Shown here: positions 11,198-23,190 of the stretch, in pieces
How the letters are laid out: every line of letters begins with the position of its first letter
How positions within the stretch are numbered: position 1 is the first letter of the stretch
Source: Taxawa tesnikishii (nom. ined.)
Taxonomy: Eukaryota > Ascomycota > Dothideomycetes > Dothideales
DNA length: 64,000 nt
NCBI GenBank assembly: GCA_030247885.1
Contig: JAPDRO010000020.1
Coordinates: forward strand, 186,001-250,000
Direction: 5' to 3'
The notes under the pieces: generated by a model
The model's database searches: none
What the model saw: the letters and a program-made list of their open reading frames with translations, nothing else
Told to the model about the DNA's origin: nothing
Translations under genes and position numbers: made by a program

Positions 11198-12191
11198 GAA
11201 CGTCGCCCTACCAGGAAACCGTTCCATGGCTCTTCTCGCTGTCTTTCTTCACAGTGCAGCGCACATTTCATGTCCGGAATGAAAGACTGTCAGCTGATCA
11301 CCACGGCAGACTGGCGACATTCCAGGACATGTCGGTTGCTCTATTTGCACTGCATTCACCTCACCAGCCAGCGCTGCGCTTCTGCTAGATACCCGACAGC
11401 AATGTCGCTAATGGAATCTCCGATGCTTCTCAGTCTGGTGAATTCCTAGTGACGGATTTATGAGCGTTACTCGAGTAACAGTATAACCACCCCTCTGCCA
11501 ACGAGCTCAGCGCTGACTACCCACAATGGGGCAGTTGTTTGTGAGTCAATCTTGCGCACGGCAAACCGAGTGCTAAGTATGCAGAACGCAATTCTCGTTT
11601 CTGGCGGACCTCAAGTGTCGTGCATAAGTACACAAAAGTTTGACGTGAGGTAAAGACGATCATCAGAGCCACGCTAGTTGAGGCGGTGAGGGTCTAACGT
11701 ACTGACACATTCAGCTTCGACCACCGCATGTGCTTCTGGCCGGACCACTCACCAGGCACATATCCAACCGCTACTCTCCCGAATGCGTCTCTAACTGAGC
11801 ATCTTTTGTCACATGTACGTGCCATCATTGTTGTTGGTACCGATCTCACCGCCTTCGTTAGCATGGGTTCGTCGTTGCCTTCAAAGGGGAACGAGATTTG
11901 ACACTTGTTTTCAAACTTGTGTCGTCGAGGTGAAAGGGTATCGAAGTCATTGGTCTCATTCGACATGGTGCCTGTAAACTCTTGAGGGTGCCCACCTCTA
12001 TACGATACAAAAGCAACCCGCCTGCTCGCTCAGAATGCACCTGCCTGCGTAAAAACGCAGCCCACCGTCTTCTATTCATAAGCCCATCCATCCTAAGCCC
12101 GACGCGAAGTTCCTATGCTTTCCTTCCTCATGCCAACCCATCCCACCCCAACCTAGATCGCTCGCCTCCGCTCCCTTTCCCCAACTACCGC
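11198..12191. other. Intergenic region, nothing recognised
   Basis: About 1 kb between convergent genes. Frames here are short and lack recognisable motifs, splice-consistent extensions or RNA-gene signatures. Confidence 0.5.
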
Positions 12192-13425
12192 TCATTTCAT
12201 AGCATCGTCCAGCCCGTTCAGAATCCTTTGCGCCTCTTTCACCAACTCCTTTCTTCTTGCCCTGGCCTCTGGATCCCCCTCTGTCTCCACAGCGTCCAGC
12301 TTGAGCAGTACTTGCGCAAGCACAGTTTCGCTCAACTTCTTGTGCTCAAACTCTTTTTGGCTGGATCAGTGGGTGGGGAGAGGGTGAACTGCACGCACAA
12401 CGGTAACAGCTCTTGCAACTTGTGGTGCAAAGCGTCGAGTTTGTCAATGGGTGCGGAGGGGGTCGGCGCGGGCTTCGGACTCGGCGCACGCGATGTCTCT
12501 GACGGTGGGACTGGGAGGGTATCGACCGGTGTATCCGCGCCTGAGCTTCCACCGGCCCTCTTGCCCTTCTTCTTACGATTCCTGTTGCGGTTGCGCTTCC
12601 GCTTCGGTGTCTCGCCTTCTCCCTCCAACGGCACTCCATCATCCTCCCCATCATCTTCGCTATCACTCGATTCTGCCGGCGCGTCTCCAACCGTACAGAG
12701 AATTTCCGCACCGTCCCTCAGCCCCATGGCGCGACACGTGCGCTCGTCGTCCTTGAGGTTCTGACCCCTGTACAGGAGCTTGATCCTCCTCGCATCCGCA
12801 GCACCGACTTTCTTCGCCGCTTGCTCGCGCACTTGTCCCACCTTCAACTCACCTTTGTCGATACTATACGCCGGGAAATGTACGGGGTACGAAATCCTCT
12901 TGTTCTTAAGAATCAGCACGTCAGTATCTCTCGGCGGGCCGGTAGGTTCGGAAGCGTGCTTTTGAGATCGTCGGAGGTGATGTAGCTAAAATCCGCGTCG
13001 GAAACCTGAGTGGAAGAGGTTGGGGAGGATCGCCCGAAGGGGCTGAATTGGCCGGCGTATTTCGAGAATCGCGAGGACCAGGACATGATAAGGATGAGGA
13101 AGGCGAGGGTTGCGAGAACGAATCCGCTGTTTTCGAGAGTGGATCGGGAAGAGATGTACTTGTAGGCTTCGTACCACAAGTCCGAAAGGTGGTCTTGTAG
13201 GGTAGGCGTAGCGGGCGCAGCGGGTGGTGAGTTTTCGGTAAAGGATCGCAGGTAGGTGAGGATTTTTGGTGTGCGGAGGTCACGCTGGGAATTGGCGAGG
13301 CCGTGCCTGTGATGCGCTGAATGACTGATGTAACTGCTGCGGCCAGCTTGGCGGTGTTGTCGTGTAGCTGTGGTGGGTGTGATGGTGTGTATATGTGTTC
13401 GTGTTCGTATGAGAAATTCGGACAT
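12192..13425 (-). CDS. Membrane-anchored ubiquitin-like/BAG-domain co-chaperone
   Basis: BAG proteins act as Hsp70 nucleotide-exchange factors; the membrane-anchored form recalls yeast Snl1. Order: N-terminal region, transmembrane segment [16 protein letters not shown], linker with [18 protein letters not shown], ubiquitin-like domain ([18 protein letters not shown] ... [18 protein letters not shown]), acidic and KRKRNRNRN linker, then a BAG helix bundle ([17 protein letters not shown] ... [16 protein letters not shown]). The frame breaks twice: near 12936-12942, before [12 protein letters not shown], and at 12354-12358 (five T on the plus strand), before EFEHKKLSE. With one base added at each, 12192-13425 gives exactly 412 codons. 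The start at 13425 (MSEFLIRT) is tentative; another ATG lies in frame at 13524. Confidence 0.8.
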
Positions 13426-15219
13426 GACGCAGTAACCGCGCGAGGCGGTCTGCGAGTCTGCAGGGCAGTAGGGCCGTAGTCTTGCGGGACGCACGGATGG
13501 TAAAGAGGACCGGAAAACCGACATGTTGCCTAATTCAGTAACCATCACATCACGTTCTTTGATACATGTGCACTCATGCAGAGAGTCATTGGTTTTGACT
13601 GTCTTCGGAAGAGAAACGCAAGATCCAGCTACTACAGCAAATACAAGGTGCACACCGAGATGCGACCTTCCTCTTCGACGTCAAAGTAACAGTTGCCCGG
13701 TTCGATTACAACACAACAGCAATCAACATGCAGGCAGCGGTACGAGATCCGCAGACGAATCTCTGGTCTAGTGGCCATCCCTTGACTACAATTCATAGTT
13801 GATATGGCGTCTTTATACCTTGCTACCGGAAATGCTTCGATGTCAACAGATGTTATACTTACGGAGCAGAAATCCACTAAGTTAGTAGTTCACTGATGTA
13901 TCATCGACCAACACGCTCAGTATACTTGGTCCTCACGCCAATCAAACGCGAACATCTTTCCAATCTCTCTAGGATGATCGAGGTGTCAGCACAGGCTGAC
14001 AATCGCTATACTGCCGTAGAGGGTGTAGGTCGTATCGGAATACTCTGCCACGTTTACTTTGAGGGATCTTGTGAGGGCCGCAGAGAGCCCTTGTGGGTTA
14101 TCTTGAACAAATCGGAGCTGAATCCCAGAGCAGATAAAGTTCGATGCCTGCTCGCAACCATATTTCAACTAACTTTCCGCAAGCTTTTCAACAACATACC
14201 ACTCCTAAATTCGTGTGTTGCCTAAGGCTCTTCCTCGCAAGGTTCCCAGGAAAGAAGAAGCATGGACTCGTCTTCCACTTCATAAAATCTCAAGTCTATT
14301 ACTCTACGATACCCCAGCTCGTGCACGTATCACACGCGCGGCCGCTCCATCTCTGTGCGCCTCTGCACGGGGCGAGATATCTGCTCAAAGAAATGCCCTT
14401 TTGACGACGCAACACCCGTCAAAGAAGAGTGCCAAGAAGGCCCAGGACGACGAAGCAGTACCTCCGTTGCTTACTAGCTCGGTGCGGATGATAGAAGGAC
14501 TTACCCAGGATTACGTACGGTCAAGGCTACCGTGTTCAAGAGGTGAAGCGAAACGAGCAGCATCGATAGAACAATGGCACTCTCAGACAGACCCGGAGGA
14601 GAATTCGACGTTCAACGGGTGTCCTAGTTGCCATTGTAGTTATCAGGGAAGTCGACTATCCTTCCAGCTAGACGAGGTTCTTGACCGGACGGACGAACAT
14701 CTCATTTTCCATACTGACAGGCACCGTTCTCTATACTGTGTGAACCTTCTCTCGATGGACGTTATCACTGTACTCCTGGGTTGAAAGTTTCAGACAATAA
14801 ACAACATGCTGGTACACACGCTTGAAACTGACCTGTTCCAAGCCGAAGTTTCTTACGTGAGTCGGTACAGTAAAGTCAATGACAGGTTGGTGTGATTCTA
14901 GTCATAACCCGAATGCACCGACATAATCAATCAGCTTGGCGTAAAGTCGTGGCACATTTATCACATGATATCCACGTGCCGGCGCAACCTTCGCGGAGGA
15001 GCTGCTGCCTTAGCCGACCCTATCCGGCTGCTCCTTCGCTCGTCAGGCGCGCTGTCGACCTCTAACTCCCAGAGGTTCAAGACACGGTCCGTCATCACAG
15101 CGCCGACTCATATATCGGAGAAGTCCAGTATATACTCGTCGTGGTAAATTACCTGTGCAGAGTCTATTCATCAACTGGGCAACTACCTCACTCGACTACC
15201 ACACGCCAGAGCGCCAAGA
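13426..15219. other. Long intergenic region, no convincing gene
   Basis: About 1.8 kb between divergent genes. The best frame, 14215-14784 (+), encodes a Ser/Arg/Lys-rich protein with no recognised domain and a composition like random frames, so I do not call it a gene. The region should hold the promoters of the BAG and GNAT genes. Confidence 0.5.
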
Positions 15220-16128
15220 ATGGTCCACAAGGCAGAAATCGCGATTTCGACCGGAGGTAAAGGTACGTTCGTCGTTTTGTACCGTTCCAAGAAGTGAGCA
15301 CTGTTGCTCAAATCCACAGATCGGTTGTCGCAAGCCGTTGATACCCTCGCGCCCGAATTCGTGGATGATCCGGTCATCACTTGGCTACTCCACGATCTCT
15401 CTCCGACGAAACGAGATGCTTACTACCGCTCACTGTTTGTATCCTTGCTGACAGCGGCTGCTCTCAATTCTGCAAGCTTTTGTGAAGCGGGTGATTGGGG
15501 GTCATGTCTCGTCTTGATGCATCCCGGAGACAGAGTGGATAACCCAAGGACTTGGTGGGCAGCTGGTTTGCCCTCTGCTCTCTGGAATCTTGGAATATCA
15601 CCATGTCGAGTGAGTCTGCACGGCGGGACACAACGGAATTCGTCTAAAAGATTACTAGCGGATCTTGTTCGGATATCCCGGAGCAACAGAAGGAATGAAA
15701 AAAGAGCGTTGAAGGATGAAAAGAGATTCTTCTATATCTTCTTCGTGGCCACTCGGTCTGACTCGCGAGGGCGAGGGCTGTGTTCTGCTTTGATAAGACA
15801 TTGTCAGCGCGTGGCCGAAGCGGAGAACTACCCACTCTGGTTGGAAGCAACAACAGCGCATTCGCGAGACGTATATGCGAAAGAGGGGTTTAAGGTTGCC
15901 GAGCAGGTTGTGTTGGGCGAGGGTCAGGTGGACGCAGACGGCAAGACTAAGAAGAATGGCGAGGGTGTGACGGTTTGGGGCATGGTGTGGCGATCAGAGA
16001 AGAACGATGCAGCGGTCACGGATGGTGCAGATGGTGCAGATGGTGCACATCTGACTTTGGAGACTGGCCCGGCTCATCACAAAGTTCATCCAGATGACCG
16101 TTTCCGCCGAGGACCAGCGCAAGGCTGA
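15220..16128 (+). CDS. GNAT-family N-acetyltransferase
   Basis: Acetyl-CoA-dependent acyltransferase; substrate unknown. Three exons: 15220-15262 (MVHKAEIAISTGGK), 15320-15609 and 15659-16128. The second intron (gtgagt...ttactag) was hidden by an accidental open frame; splicing joins LGISPCR to RILFGYPGATEGM, as expected for the family. Acetyl-CoA binding is indicated by FFYIFFVATRSDSRGRGL followed by CSALIRH, and the end of the fold by YPLWLEATT and YAKEGFKV. One base is missing in the six-A run at 15698-15703 (EGMKK to ALKDEKRFF); with it there are 268 codons. The C-terminus contains a 9-bp tandem encoding DGADGADGAH. Confidence 0.85.
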
Positions 16129-17983
16129 TGCGGTCAGTGGAGGGCAGACATACCCGTCGCCCACGGTGAATGCTAATCTAGTCTCCAGACGTTTGCGTCT
16201 TGCTGCAGGATAGAAGCACAGAGGCGGTGGAACTGTACATATGTCCCCAATAACCACGTTAATGGGGGCGGGATGGCGTGATGAGGTTTGACGCTCCTTC
16301 CATTACAGCAGAACATGTTATCGTACCCGCCTCGCCGTATGGACAGGTTCGTGTCTTTGGCCTTCCTGCCTTTTCTCTCCCAATACCAGAGATGTGGCTA
16401 CCCGCTTCAACGAACAACCATAGGGAAGGAATTGCCAGATTCGAGACGTTTTTGTTGAAAATGTACTCGCAGTTCCTGCTCGGACATTCAACGTTGCTCG
16501 GCGTTAACACTGCTTTCTGGCCTGCGGTCCCTCGGTATCAACCTGGTTTTAAATGAGGGGTGTTGGTTCACTGAGTTGATGGAACGCCACGAAGCATGAT
16601 CGTGTCACGGACGCACTTTTGCCATACTAATCCTCCATGAGGCGTGAGGTTGGTGGAGAGTTTCCCGCCTATCAGGCCTTTACCTAGAAATCCGATCCAG
16701 GGATACCCATCGGATCCCAGACATCATGCCCATAGACGCGAAGGAGTTGATGTTGCAGCAACAGTGAAATGGCAACAATTCCAACGAAGGGCGTATGCAT
16801 ATGCAGGAGTGGTTACTACGCCAAGGCGCATCTCCGGGCTTCCGATTAGCTTGATCGTCCTCCGTGTCTTGTCTTGACCCTCCGGCTATTCTGGTATTTG
16901 CACTGCCACTCCTGCAACGGTATAGCGACTTAAACTGCCACAGACGACCGTTGTTCCGGATTTGGGACGACGGCTTGACGTGGGATACGGTTCACTACAA
17001 GGAAGGTGTCAGGATGCGACGTCTGCTCACGCTTTCTGTGTGGTGGTCACCCCGGTTGATCCTCACATTGCGGTGACTTCACCAGCCTGATCTGACTTGG
17101 TGTACTACTGTAGCGTTGCTGTATTAGCAGCTCAGCCAAGCGTGTCGGAGAAATACTGCGGTATCACACCGTAAGATGAACATCAGAGGCGTGCGTCCGC
17201 CGGACGGGAGCGCAGATCAGACGACTGCGCCTCTCTCTGGAAGGCTAAATATATCCCCACCAACACAAAGTTTACCTTACTCCACCATTGACCTTGAAAT
17301 CTTCTTGCACTATGGCGGCACCGAGACAGATGCCAGTGCTCCTTGGCCGAGTCAATCTTGCATTGGGGCGCCATTGTCTCGTATTCCAAGGCTCACGAAC
17401 TGATGTGGAACCTTGGCGTGCTGCCGTTGTGTAGCGGATACGGTACAGCAGCGCAGAGCACCTTCAATTCCGACCATGTAGCAACCCTCTCGAGCGATTT
17501 TTGGGCTCACATCATCCTCACGCGACAGATTTGCCGACGGATTTGCATCGTGACGCTTCCCCTCACTATAACTGACTCTCATGTCTAGTAATCTCCGAAA
17601 CAGAATTGCTCAGCCGCCTCAAGCCACGATCAGGAACACACCTGTCATGGCGTAGCTAATCACTCCTGGCAGGCGGACCATGTCTCTTCTTGGTCTCTCT
17701 CGAAGAAAAGCAATGGCACTACCCACTACTGCTGCATGCCGTAGAACACTCTGCACGAAAGTATTGACTTTCGAAAAACGCCGTCTTCGTCTGATCACTC
17801 TTGGAAATGCAACCTTGCTCATTAGACTATTCTAGTACCCGTGATCAGCTCTGGAAGCGAACTCTGTCACTCCGTTCTATATCTCACCCAGGGAGCTCCG
17901 CACCTGTGCCTGCGTGCGGAGACACCCACCTCGAACTACTAGCTTCATCCGCCCTCTTCTTGTATTGCGCCGTTCGCCTTTGC
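16129..17983. other. Long intergenic region, nothing recognised
   Basis: About 1.85 kb. Frames such as 16278-16556 (+) are short and lack motifs. No tRNA-like box pairs, microsatellites or transposon ends were noticed. Confidence 0.45.
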
Positions 17984-19219
17984 ATGGACGCGAACAGATT
18001 CAACCATCCCGACTCATATCAGTCACTCCGCCCACGCCGGCATCGGTATCCAGATCCGGAACCTCATGAAGGTGTGCCGGTGCCAGCCCCTCTACAGATA
18101 AGACAACATGCTGCGCTACGATCCTGGGGAGATCTTCCAGCGCAACGATCTTGGGAGGATATTGCGGTAGCGTTCAGACCGCGGCATCAAGTTCCGGACA
18201 CCCAGGCCCCGGCAACGGCCAACGAACCATCTTTTGCCTGGCGTCTTCGACGACAATCAAGGGGCAGCAATGACCGCGAGCAGATCCAACGAACTCAATC
18301 TTCCAATCGTGCCCGCAGGAGACCAACGCGCCTGCAACCATCTCAACTGGGACAGGAGGTGCGACCCGGCACGGCAACCCCAGATCCTAGCCTTCTAACC
18401 GCCGAGTACTCACAAGGTTCACCCTACGGTCCTCCCTCGCTGTCCCCTGGTTGGGACACCATGCACGCTCGCTCCGTCAGCCAGCCCAACACGCCCTCCT
18501 GGCTCTCGCACACGACACACTCCGCTTCAACCAGCAATCTGCACGTGTACATCGATCGGCCTCTACCACGCCTTCCGCCCGCCGCAACGAGCCACGAGAC
18601 CTTCACTTCATCCTCCGAGTACCAACTCTTTGTCGAAGCAACCTCAGGCTTAAGCCCTGACCGCGCGCCATCCGCATCGTTGTCCCAACAGAACGAGGGA
18701 GCCCAACCTCCCTTTGGCGGCCACAATGGTGTTGGCAGTCCCGTACAAGAAACCCCGACTACGTTGCGCGCGCTCGCCCAGCTGGCGCAGGAGCCCGAGA
18801 TGCCGCCCGCGTTGACGCGGCGTTCAGTGACTTATCCGCCTGCCTCAGGCGGTCCATCGCCTCTGCATCCCAGTCAGCTGCCGTGGACTCGGCCTCCGGT
18901 TGCTGGTAGGAGACGAGCGAGGGCGTACGAGGTTGACTTTTATGATGTGAGTCCAGTGGAAGAAGATGAGGACGTGGATGATGACGATGACGAACTGCCC
19001 GACTACGACTCCAGTCAGCGTATGATGCATGCACAACAGAGGGAGGAAGCGACCAGGAGGGCTCAGGAGTTGCAGAGGAGATGGAGAGAAAGTGGGGGGC
19101 TGGAGGGTTTCGGTGATGCTTTATGTAGGGTCTGCGCCCTGCAGAAGGGAAAGGAGGGCCGTGCGAGGCGTGGATGTGCAAATGCGTGCTGTAAACTTTG
19201 CGAGATGCGGGAACACTGA
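17984..19219 (+). CDS. Uncharacterised disordered protein with C-terminal Cys cluster
   Basis: The single-exon frame stays open from 17801, but the ATG at 17984 (MDANRFNHPDSYQSLR) looks the better start. Most of the protein is Pro/Ser/Arg-rich and probably disordered, with a serine/proline stretch (RSVSQPNTPSWLSH) and an acidic run VEEDEDVDDDDDELPDYD. The end has eight cysteines or so in CRVCALQ ... GCANACCKLCEM, a spacing that could bind zinc. This pattern (disordered body, compact Cys tail) occurs in uncharacterised dothideomycete proteins. Function unknown; no signal peptide is seen with this start. Confidence 0.65.
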   Translation: MDANRFNHPDSYQSLRPRRHRYPDPEPHEGVPVPAPLQIRQHAALRSWGDLPAQRSWEDIAVAFRPRHQVPDTQAPATANEPSFAWRLRRQSRGSNDREQIQRTQSSNRARRRPTRLQPSQLGQEVRPGTATPDPSLLTAEYSQGSPYGPPSLSPGWDTMHARSVSQPNTPSWLSHTTHSASTSNLHVYIDRPLPRLPPAATSHETFTSSSEYQLFVEATSGLSPDRAPSASLSQQNEGAQPPFGGHNGVGSPVQETPTTLRALAQLAQEPEMPPALTRRSVTYPPASGGPSPLHPSQLPWTRPPVAGRRRARAYEVDFYDVSPVEEDEDVDDDDDELPDYDSSQRMMHAQQREEATRRAQELQRRWRESGGLEGFGDALCRVCALQKGKEGRARRGCANACCKLCEMREH

Positions 19220-19431
19220 AACACGAGAGACGAGAGTACGGGAACACAAGGGGTGGATATACCCAGCATCTGGAATATGTTTGAATGAATCACCTACGGT
19301 CGTCGCTCTCACACAAAAAGCGTCGCTCGAACGCAGCTTGAAGAACGCTATCAACACGGCTCGTGTACTTGCAATCCACCGAGGGTATCTTCAGCAGCAA
19401 CTGGCAACATCAAATGGACATCCCCGCGCGC

Positions 19432-20563
19432 TCAATGAATCTTTCCGATCCTCTTCTTCGCCACATCAATCTTCCCTTGCACACGGTCGACGTCCTGATC
19501 CAGCAATCCCAACATCCCGTTCTGCACAACAAGCTCCTCGTTGATCATAATACCCATCTCCTTCATGCGGCTCACGGCCTTGCCCAATTCCAACACATCC
19601 TCCTCCTGCTCCCGCATGACCTGCTTCTGCATTTGCAACACGCCGTTGTTGTCCAACTCGCGCGTGCGCTCCGTCTCCTTCATCGGCCCGCCCAGCACCC
19701 TTCCAGTCTTCTGCGCACCCGACTGAACCCCGTCCCCCGCCACAGCGCCTCCTTATCACCCTGCGTCGCCGCCGCCGCGCCAGCAGAGCTGCCACCTGTG
19801 CTGCCGGAGGAGCTGTTCTTCACGCTCATACTCCGCATCACGGACTCCAGACCCTCAACCTCCTTACGACTCGCACTCAGCAAATCCCTCCTCCGTCTAA
19901 TCTCGCCCTCACCAAGTCTCTCCCTCCCCAACCCCCATCATCTCCCTTCTCCTTGCCCAACTGCTTGAGCCCGTCCTCCAACCTCGCTATCCCCGTCGCC
20001 GCACGTACGAGATGCGCCTTCGCATCAGCCGTGAGTCCATGCTGCTCCGCCGCCGTCTTCGCACCCTCCCGTTTCTTGAGCGTGAGCCGCGCGTTGTGAA
20101 TATTGGTCTTGACGTCTCTGTGCACGTCCAACCACATCCTCTCGTCCATCATGTCCCGCCCTCCTCCCAAGCTACTCTGCCTTCCCTTGCCCTTGCTCTC
20201 GCTCCCCAGCACCCCGCTCGGCAAGTCCAACCACCCGCGCCACGCAGCACAGGCCCTCCATCTCGGATCCTGAGCCTCCAGGATCGCCTGCAGATACGCT
20301 TCTAGCTGCTTCCGGCGTTCCTCGGTTTTGTGTGTGTTGTTCACGGTGCTGCCGAACCAGGATTTGGCGGGTAGGGATGCCGGAGGCGGTTGTGATGTCT
20401 GTTCGATGAGCGAGGTGTGCAGGGAGAGGAATTCGGAGAAGCGTTTCCGGATTTCGTGGGTCCGGAGAGGGAGGGTCAGGGTGATGTGATACAGCGTGTA
20501 AGGTTTGCCATTCCCCGAGGCGGTCGAGGTCGTTGGGATGGTGATCTGGAGCGGTGGTGGCAT
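19432..20563 (-). CDS. VAM7: Vacuolar SNARE Vam7 (PX domain plus Qc-SNARE)
   Basis: Soluble SNARE recruited to the vacuole by PI3P, where it completes the fusion complex with Vam3, Vti1 and Nyv1 orthologs. The PX domain fills residues 1 to about 125 (KRFSEFLSLHTSLI, KTEERRKQLEAYLQAIL). A helical linker follows, then the C-terminal SNARE heptads REQEEDVLELGKAVSRMKEM and INEELVVQNGMLGLLDQDVD, with Gln of VVQNG as the likely zero-layer residue. There is no transmembrane anchor, as in yeast Vam7. Two bases are missing, both at C runs on the plus strand (19926-19936 and 19728-19738); with them the unspliced length is exactly 378 codons. Confidence 0.88.
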
Positions 20564-21069
20564 GACGAAGTTGGGAAGTGAGTTGTATGGTTTAATGGGA
20601 ATATTGTTGTCGTTGTGTGTACAGTACAGGCATTGAATTTCTCAGGGTGGGTGTAGTTGTGTAGTTGGAAACATGGTCGCCTTTGTCTCGGTGTTCCATG
20701 TTTAGCTGCGGCACGCGATGAGGTCAAGCCGCAGACGTCTGTGCAACCGAAACAGGGTCTTGGTGGAACATTCACTTCCCATCTTTCACATGACACTCGA
20801 AGAAATGCAAATTGTGCCACAATTGGCGATGTTGGTGTTCAGTTCATCGCACGTCTCACCGCGTCAACGCCTCTATCACATTGTCAAGTAAATCGTCCCC
20901 ATGCGTTGGCCGATCCTACGAGCAAAAGCTCCAGTGTTTTGCCTTCTCATCCTAGTGTATCTTCAAATGCCTCCCCAGTCGTAATGCATGTACTCCTCCG
21001 TTTTGCCGGCCGGATCGCGGAATGCCTCTGCGAAGAACAACGCTTAAACGCAGGCAGTCTTGGTATCAT
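20564..21069. other. Intergenic region, nothing recognised
   Basis: About 500 bp holding the promoter and 5' UTR of VAM7 (minus) and the 3' flank of the EB1 gene (minus). No other feature is seen. Confidence 0.5.
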
Positions 21070-22171
21070 TTAGAAAGTCTCCTCCTCGGGTACCTCGCCC
21101 TCCGCCTCAGCCGGGATCTCGAAACCCTCCTGTAACATCCTTGTTAGAACGCGAGTCGCATTTTTAAGGTTCCTTTGTTTCTGGTCACTCACCTCCGTGG
21201 AGTAGAGGATGGTCTGAATCTGCCTGAGCAGGCCACCCTCATCCTTCTCCAGCTCTGGCTGTTCCTCCATAGCGCCCTGCACCAGCAGCTCAATGTCGCG
21301 CAATTTGCTGAAGTAGAAGTCCCTCTCCCTTTCCAGTCCCTGCACCGTCTCCTTAAGCGCTGCATTCTCCTCGTTCAGCCTCGCAGTAGCTGCGCTTGAA
21401 ACCCCACCTCCCATCGGTGTCCTCGTCCTAGCCGCGCCCGCTGTGGCTGTGACTGTGGCTGTGGCGCCGGCAGCCGGTCTCCGCGCGGCAGAGGTAGTGG
21501 AAGAGCGCATGGATGCGGGCGCACCGCCTGAAACGGCTTGACCTTTCCGGCGAGCGATAGGATCGTAATCTCCACCCGGGTAGTACTGATCCCAGTATCT
21601 CTTTGTCCACTGGAGGAATTCGAGGTTGTCCTGCATCTTACATTTCACAAGCTGCTCGACGGGGATTGGTCGCTCGATTTGGTGCTTGCGAAAGACATCT
21701 GCAGTGTCGCATCAGCACGGATTCAGACAACATCCTGCCCCACGAGAGCCTGATGCTAACTGAAGGAGAGACGTACTGGAAAGAATCTTGAAGTTGTCGA
21801 GGTATGCGTATTCGGCGTTTGCGTTGAACTTCACGCGCGACATTGGAACGTCAACTAGCCGGCTGTTAATGCTTTTGTACCATGGTGCTTGTAGCTCCGC
21901 TGAGAACTTACGAAAGATGCTGTCGTAGACCTGACATAGAGCCGCTCTACGAAAACATATATCAGCCTTGTTCGTCTCCAGCTCCTTCTGCCATCCTCGA
22001 TCGTACCCTGTACCGCATTGCTCGACCTTGGTAAGATTCAGTTGGAGGAGACTGTTGATCCAGGCCAGGAGTTCCTGTCTGCAAGTGGGCGGAACTCATT
22101 AGCAACCGTTCGTGGCAGAGAAGAATTCGATGCTGTGACGCTGAGTTGTTGCCTCACCTCGATTCACCCAT
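21070..22171 (-). CDS. EB1-family microtubule plus-end protein
   Basis: Ortholog of yeast Bim1/Mal3: binds growing microtubule ends and recruits partners. Six exons, in order of translation: 22158-22171, 22007-22078, 21912-21946, 21777-21854, 21193-21698 and 21070-21129 (255 codons, phases consistent). The calponin-homology domain starts GESRQELLAWINSLL and includes GTGAALCQVYDSIF, VPMSRVKFNANAEY and NLEFLQWTKRYWDQYYPG. A Ser/Ala/Thr-rich linker follows, then the coiled coil LNEENAALKETVQGLERERD and EB1 domain FYFSKLRDIELL. The acidic end EGEVPEEETF resembles the EEY/F tail bound by CAP-Gly proteins. The last intron (21130-21192) is 63 nt, in frame and stop-free. No missing base is found. Confidence 0.93.
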
Positions 22172-23190
22172 CTTGAACGCGATTTCCTAGATGATGTCGT
22201 GCGAAACGGGACACAGATATGCGGAAGGTATACACGAGTAGAGAGCAAAGCGACGGACAAATCAGGGGTACAGACGATGTTGCCGCGAAGGTGGAGGATG
22301 TGTTGCTATTAGTCGTGTTTTCGAAATGTTAAAGACAACAAAACCCCCACTAAGAGCGGCCGGCCCAACGCCCGTGCGCCATGTCTTGTCTCAGGGCACA
22401 TCCTTCACTTGCTCATCACCCAATGAGAATGTTTCAAGGAAGATGTCACTTTTTTGAGCGTGTGAAGGGCCTCGAACAGAGGGTCAAAGACTATAGAGAC
22501 AGAACCGGAACGAAACAAAATACGGGATATAGGCTTGTTGGACGCTGATTTGAAAGTTATCTTTCATGGGCTTGTTACGTTGTTAACTGCTGTACCGTCA
22601 ACCTCTCTAGCTTGTGGCGGTTGGCTATACGTATACCTGATCGGGTATATATGGCCAAGCCTAGCGCAGCGCAGCGAACTGCATTCTGTTCGTCCCGGGC
22701 TCTATTATCGATCTCAAATTCGGTAGGGATTCGCCGGGATTTTTCCCTAGCAAGTAATCCTAACGGAAGTAGCGACTCTCTATAAAGACCATGGAAGACG
22801 AGTAAGCAGCTTAGCTAAAAGCTTGTTTAGGAGAGACGTGTCTCTATATTCCATCTATAAAACTACTCAATCGACTTCTCCCACCATCATGCGGAGACTA
22901 CCAAAGAGCTGTTCGAGCACGACATTGCGTTCTAGGGTGAAGCATGTTGAAGTCTTTGGGGTTTTGTCCCTAACGATTCGCTCCACCAAATGACGCTCCC
23001 TCCAAGGGTCACGGCAATGACGCAACATACTGTAGCACCCGGTAGGTGATATATCAACATCCACCGCGCTCGTTATACAAAGCCCGTGTTTCATCTTCAT
23101 CTGCTTGTAGTCCAGTACACAAGCTTTCAATTGCCATAAAAACTTCTTTACCATTTCTCCATCTTTGCTAACATAACTCCTCAACCAAAA
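22172..23190. other. Intergenic region with degenerate repeat
   Basis: About 1 kb between divergent EB1 and SDR genes. The middle (about 22.5-22.86 kb) is TA-rich and contains a diverged copy of a repeat also seen near 33.1 kb. The remainder is presumably promoter sequence. Confidence 0.5.
22630..22745 (+). repeat. Diverged dispersed repeat, copy 1
   Basis: Shares an interspersed match with the reverse complement of about 33,000-33,125, including tgatcgggta, atggccaa and gcagcgcagcg blocks in the same order and spacing. This copy is richer in TA, consistent with repeat-induced point mutation. Family unknown; the limits are approximate. Confidence 0.5.

Noticed and set aside
13690-13710. Possible tRNA B-box (ggttcgatta)
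   Set aside because: No matching A-box or cloverleaf stems at the required distance.
14215-14784. 189-codon plus-strand frame
   Set aside because: No homology recognised, start only by TTG, composition not coding-like.
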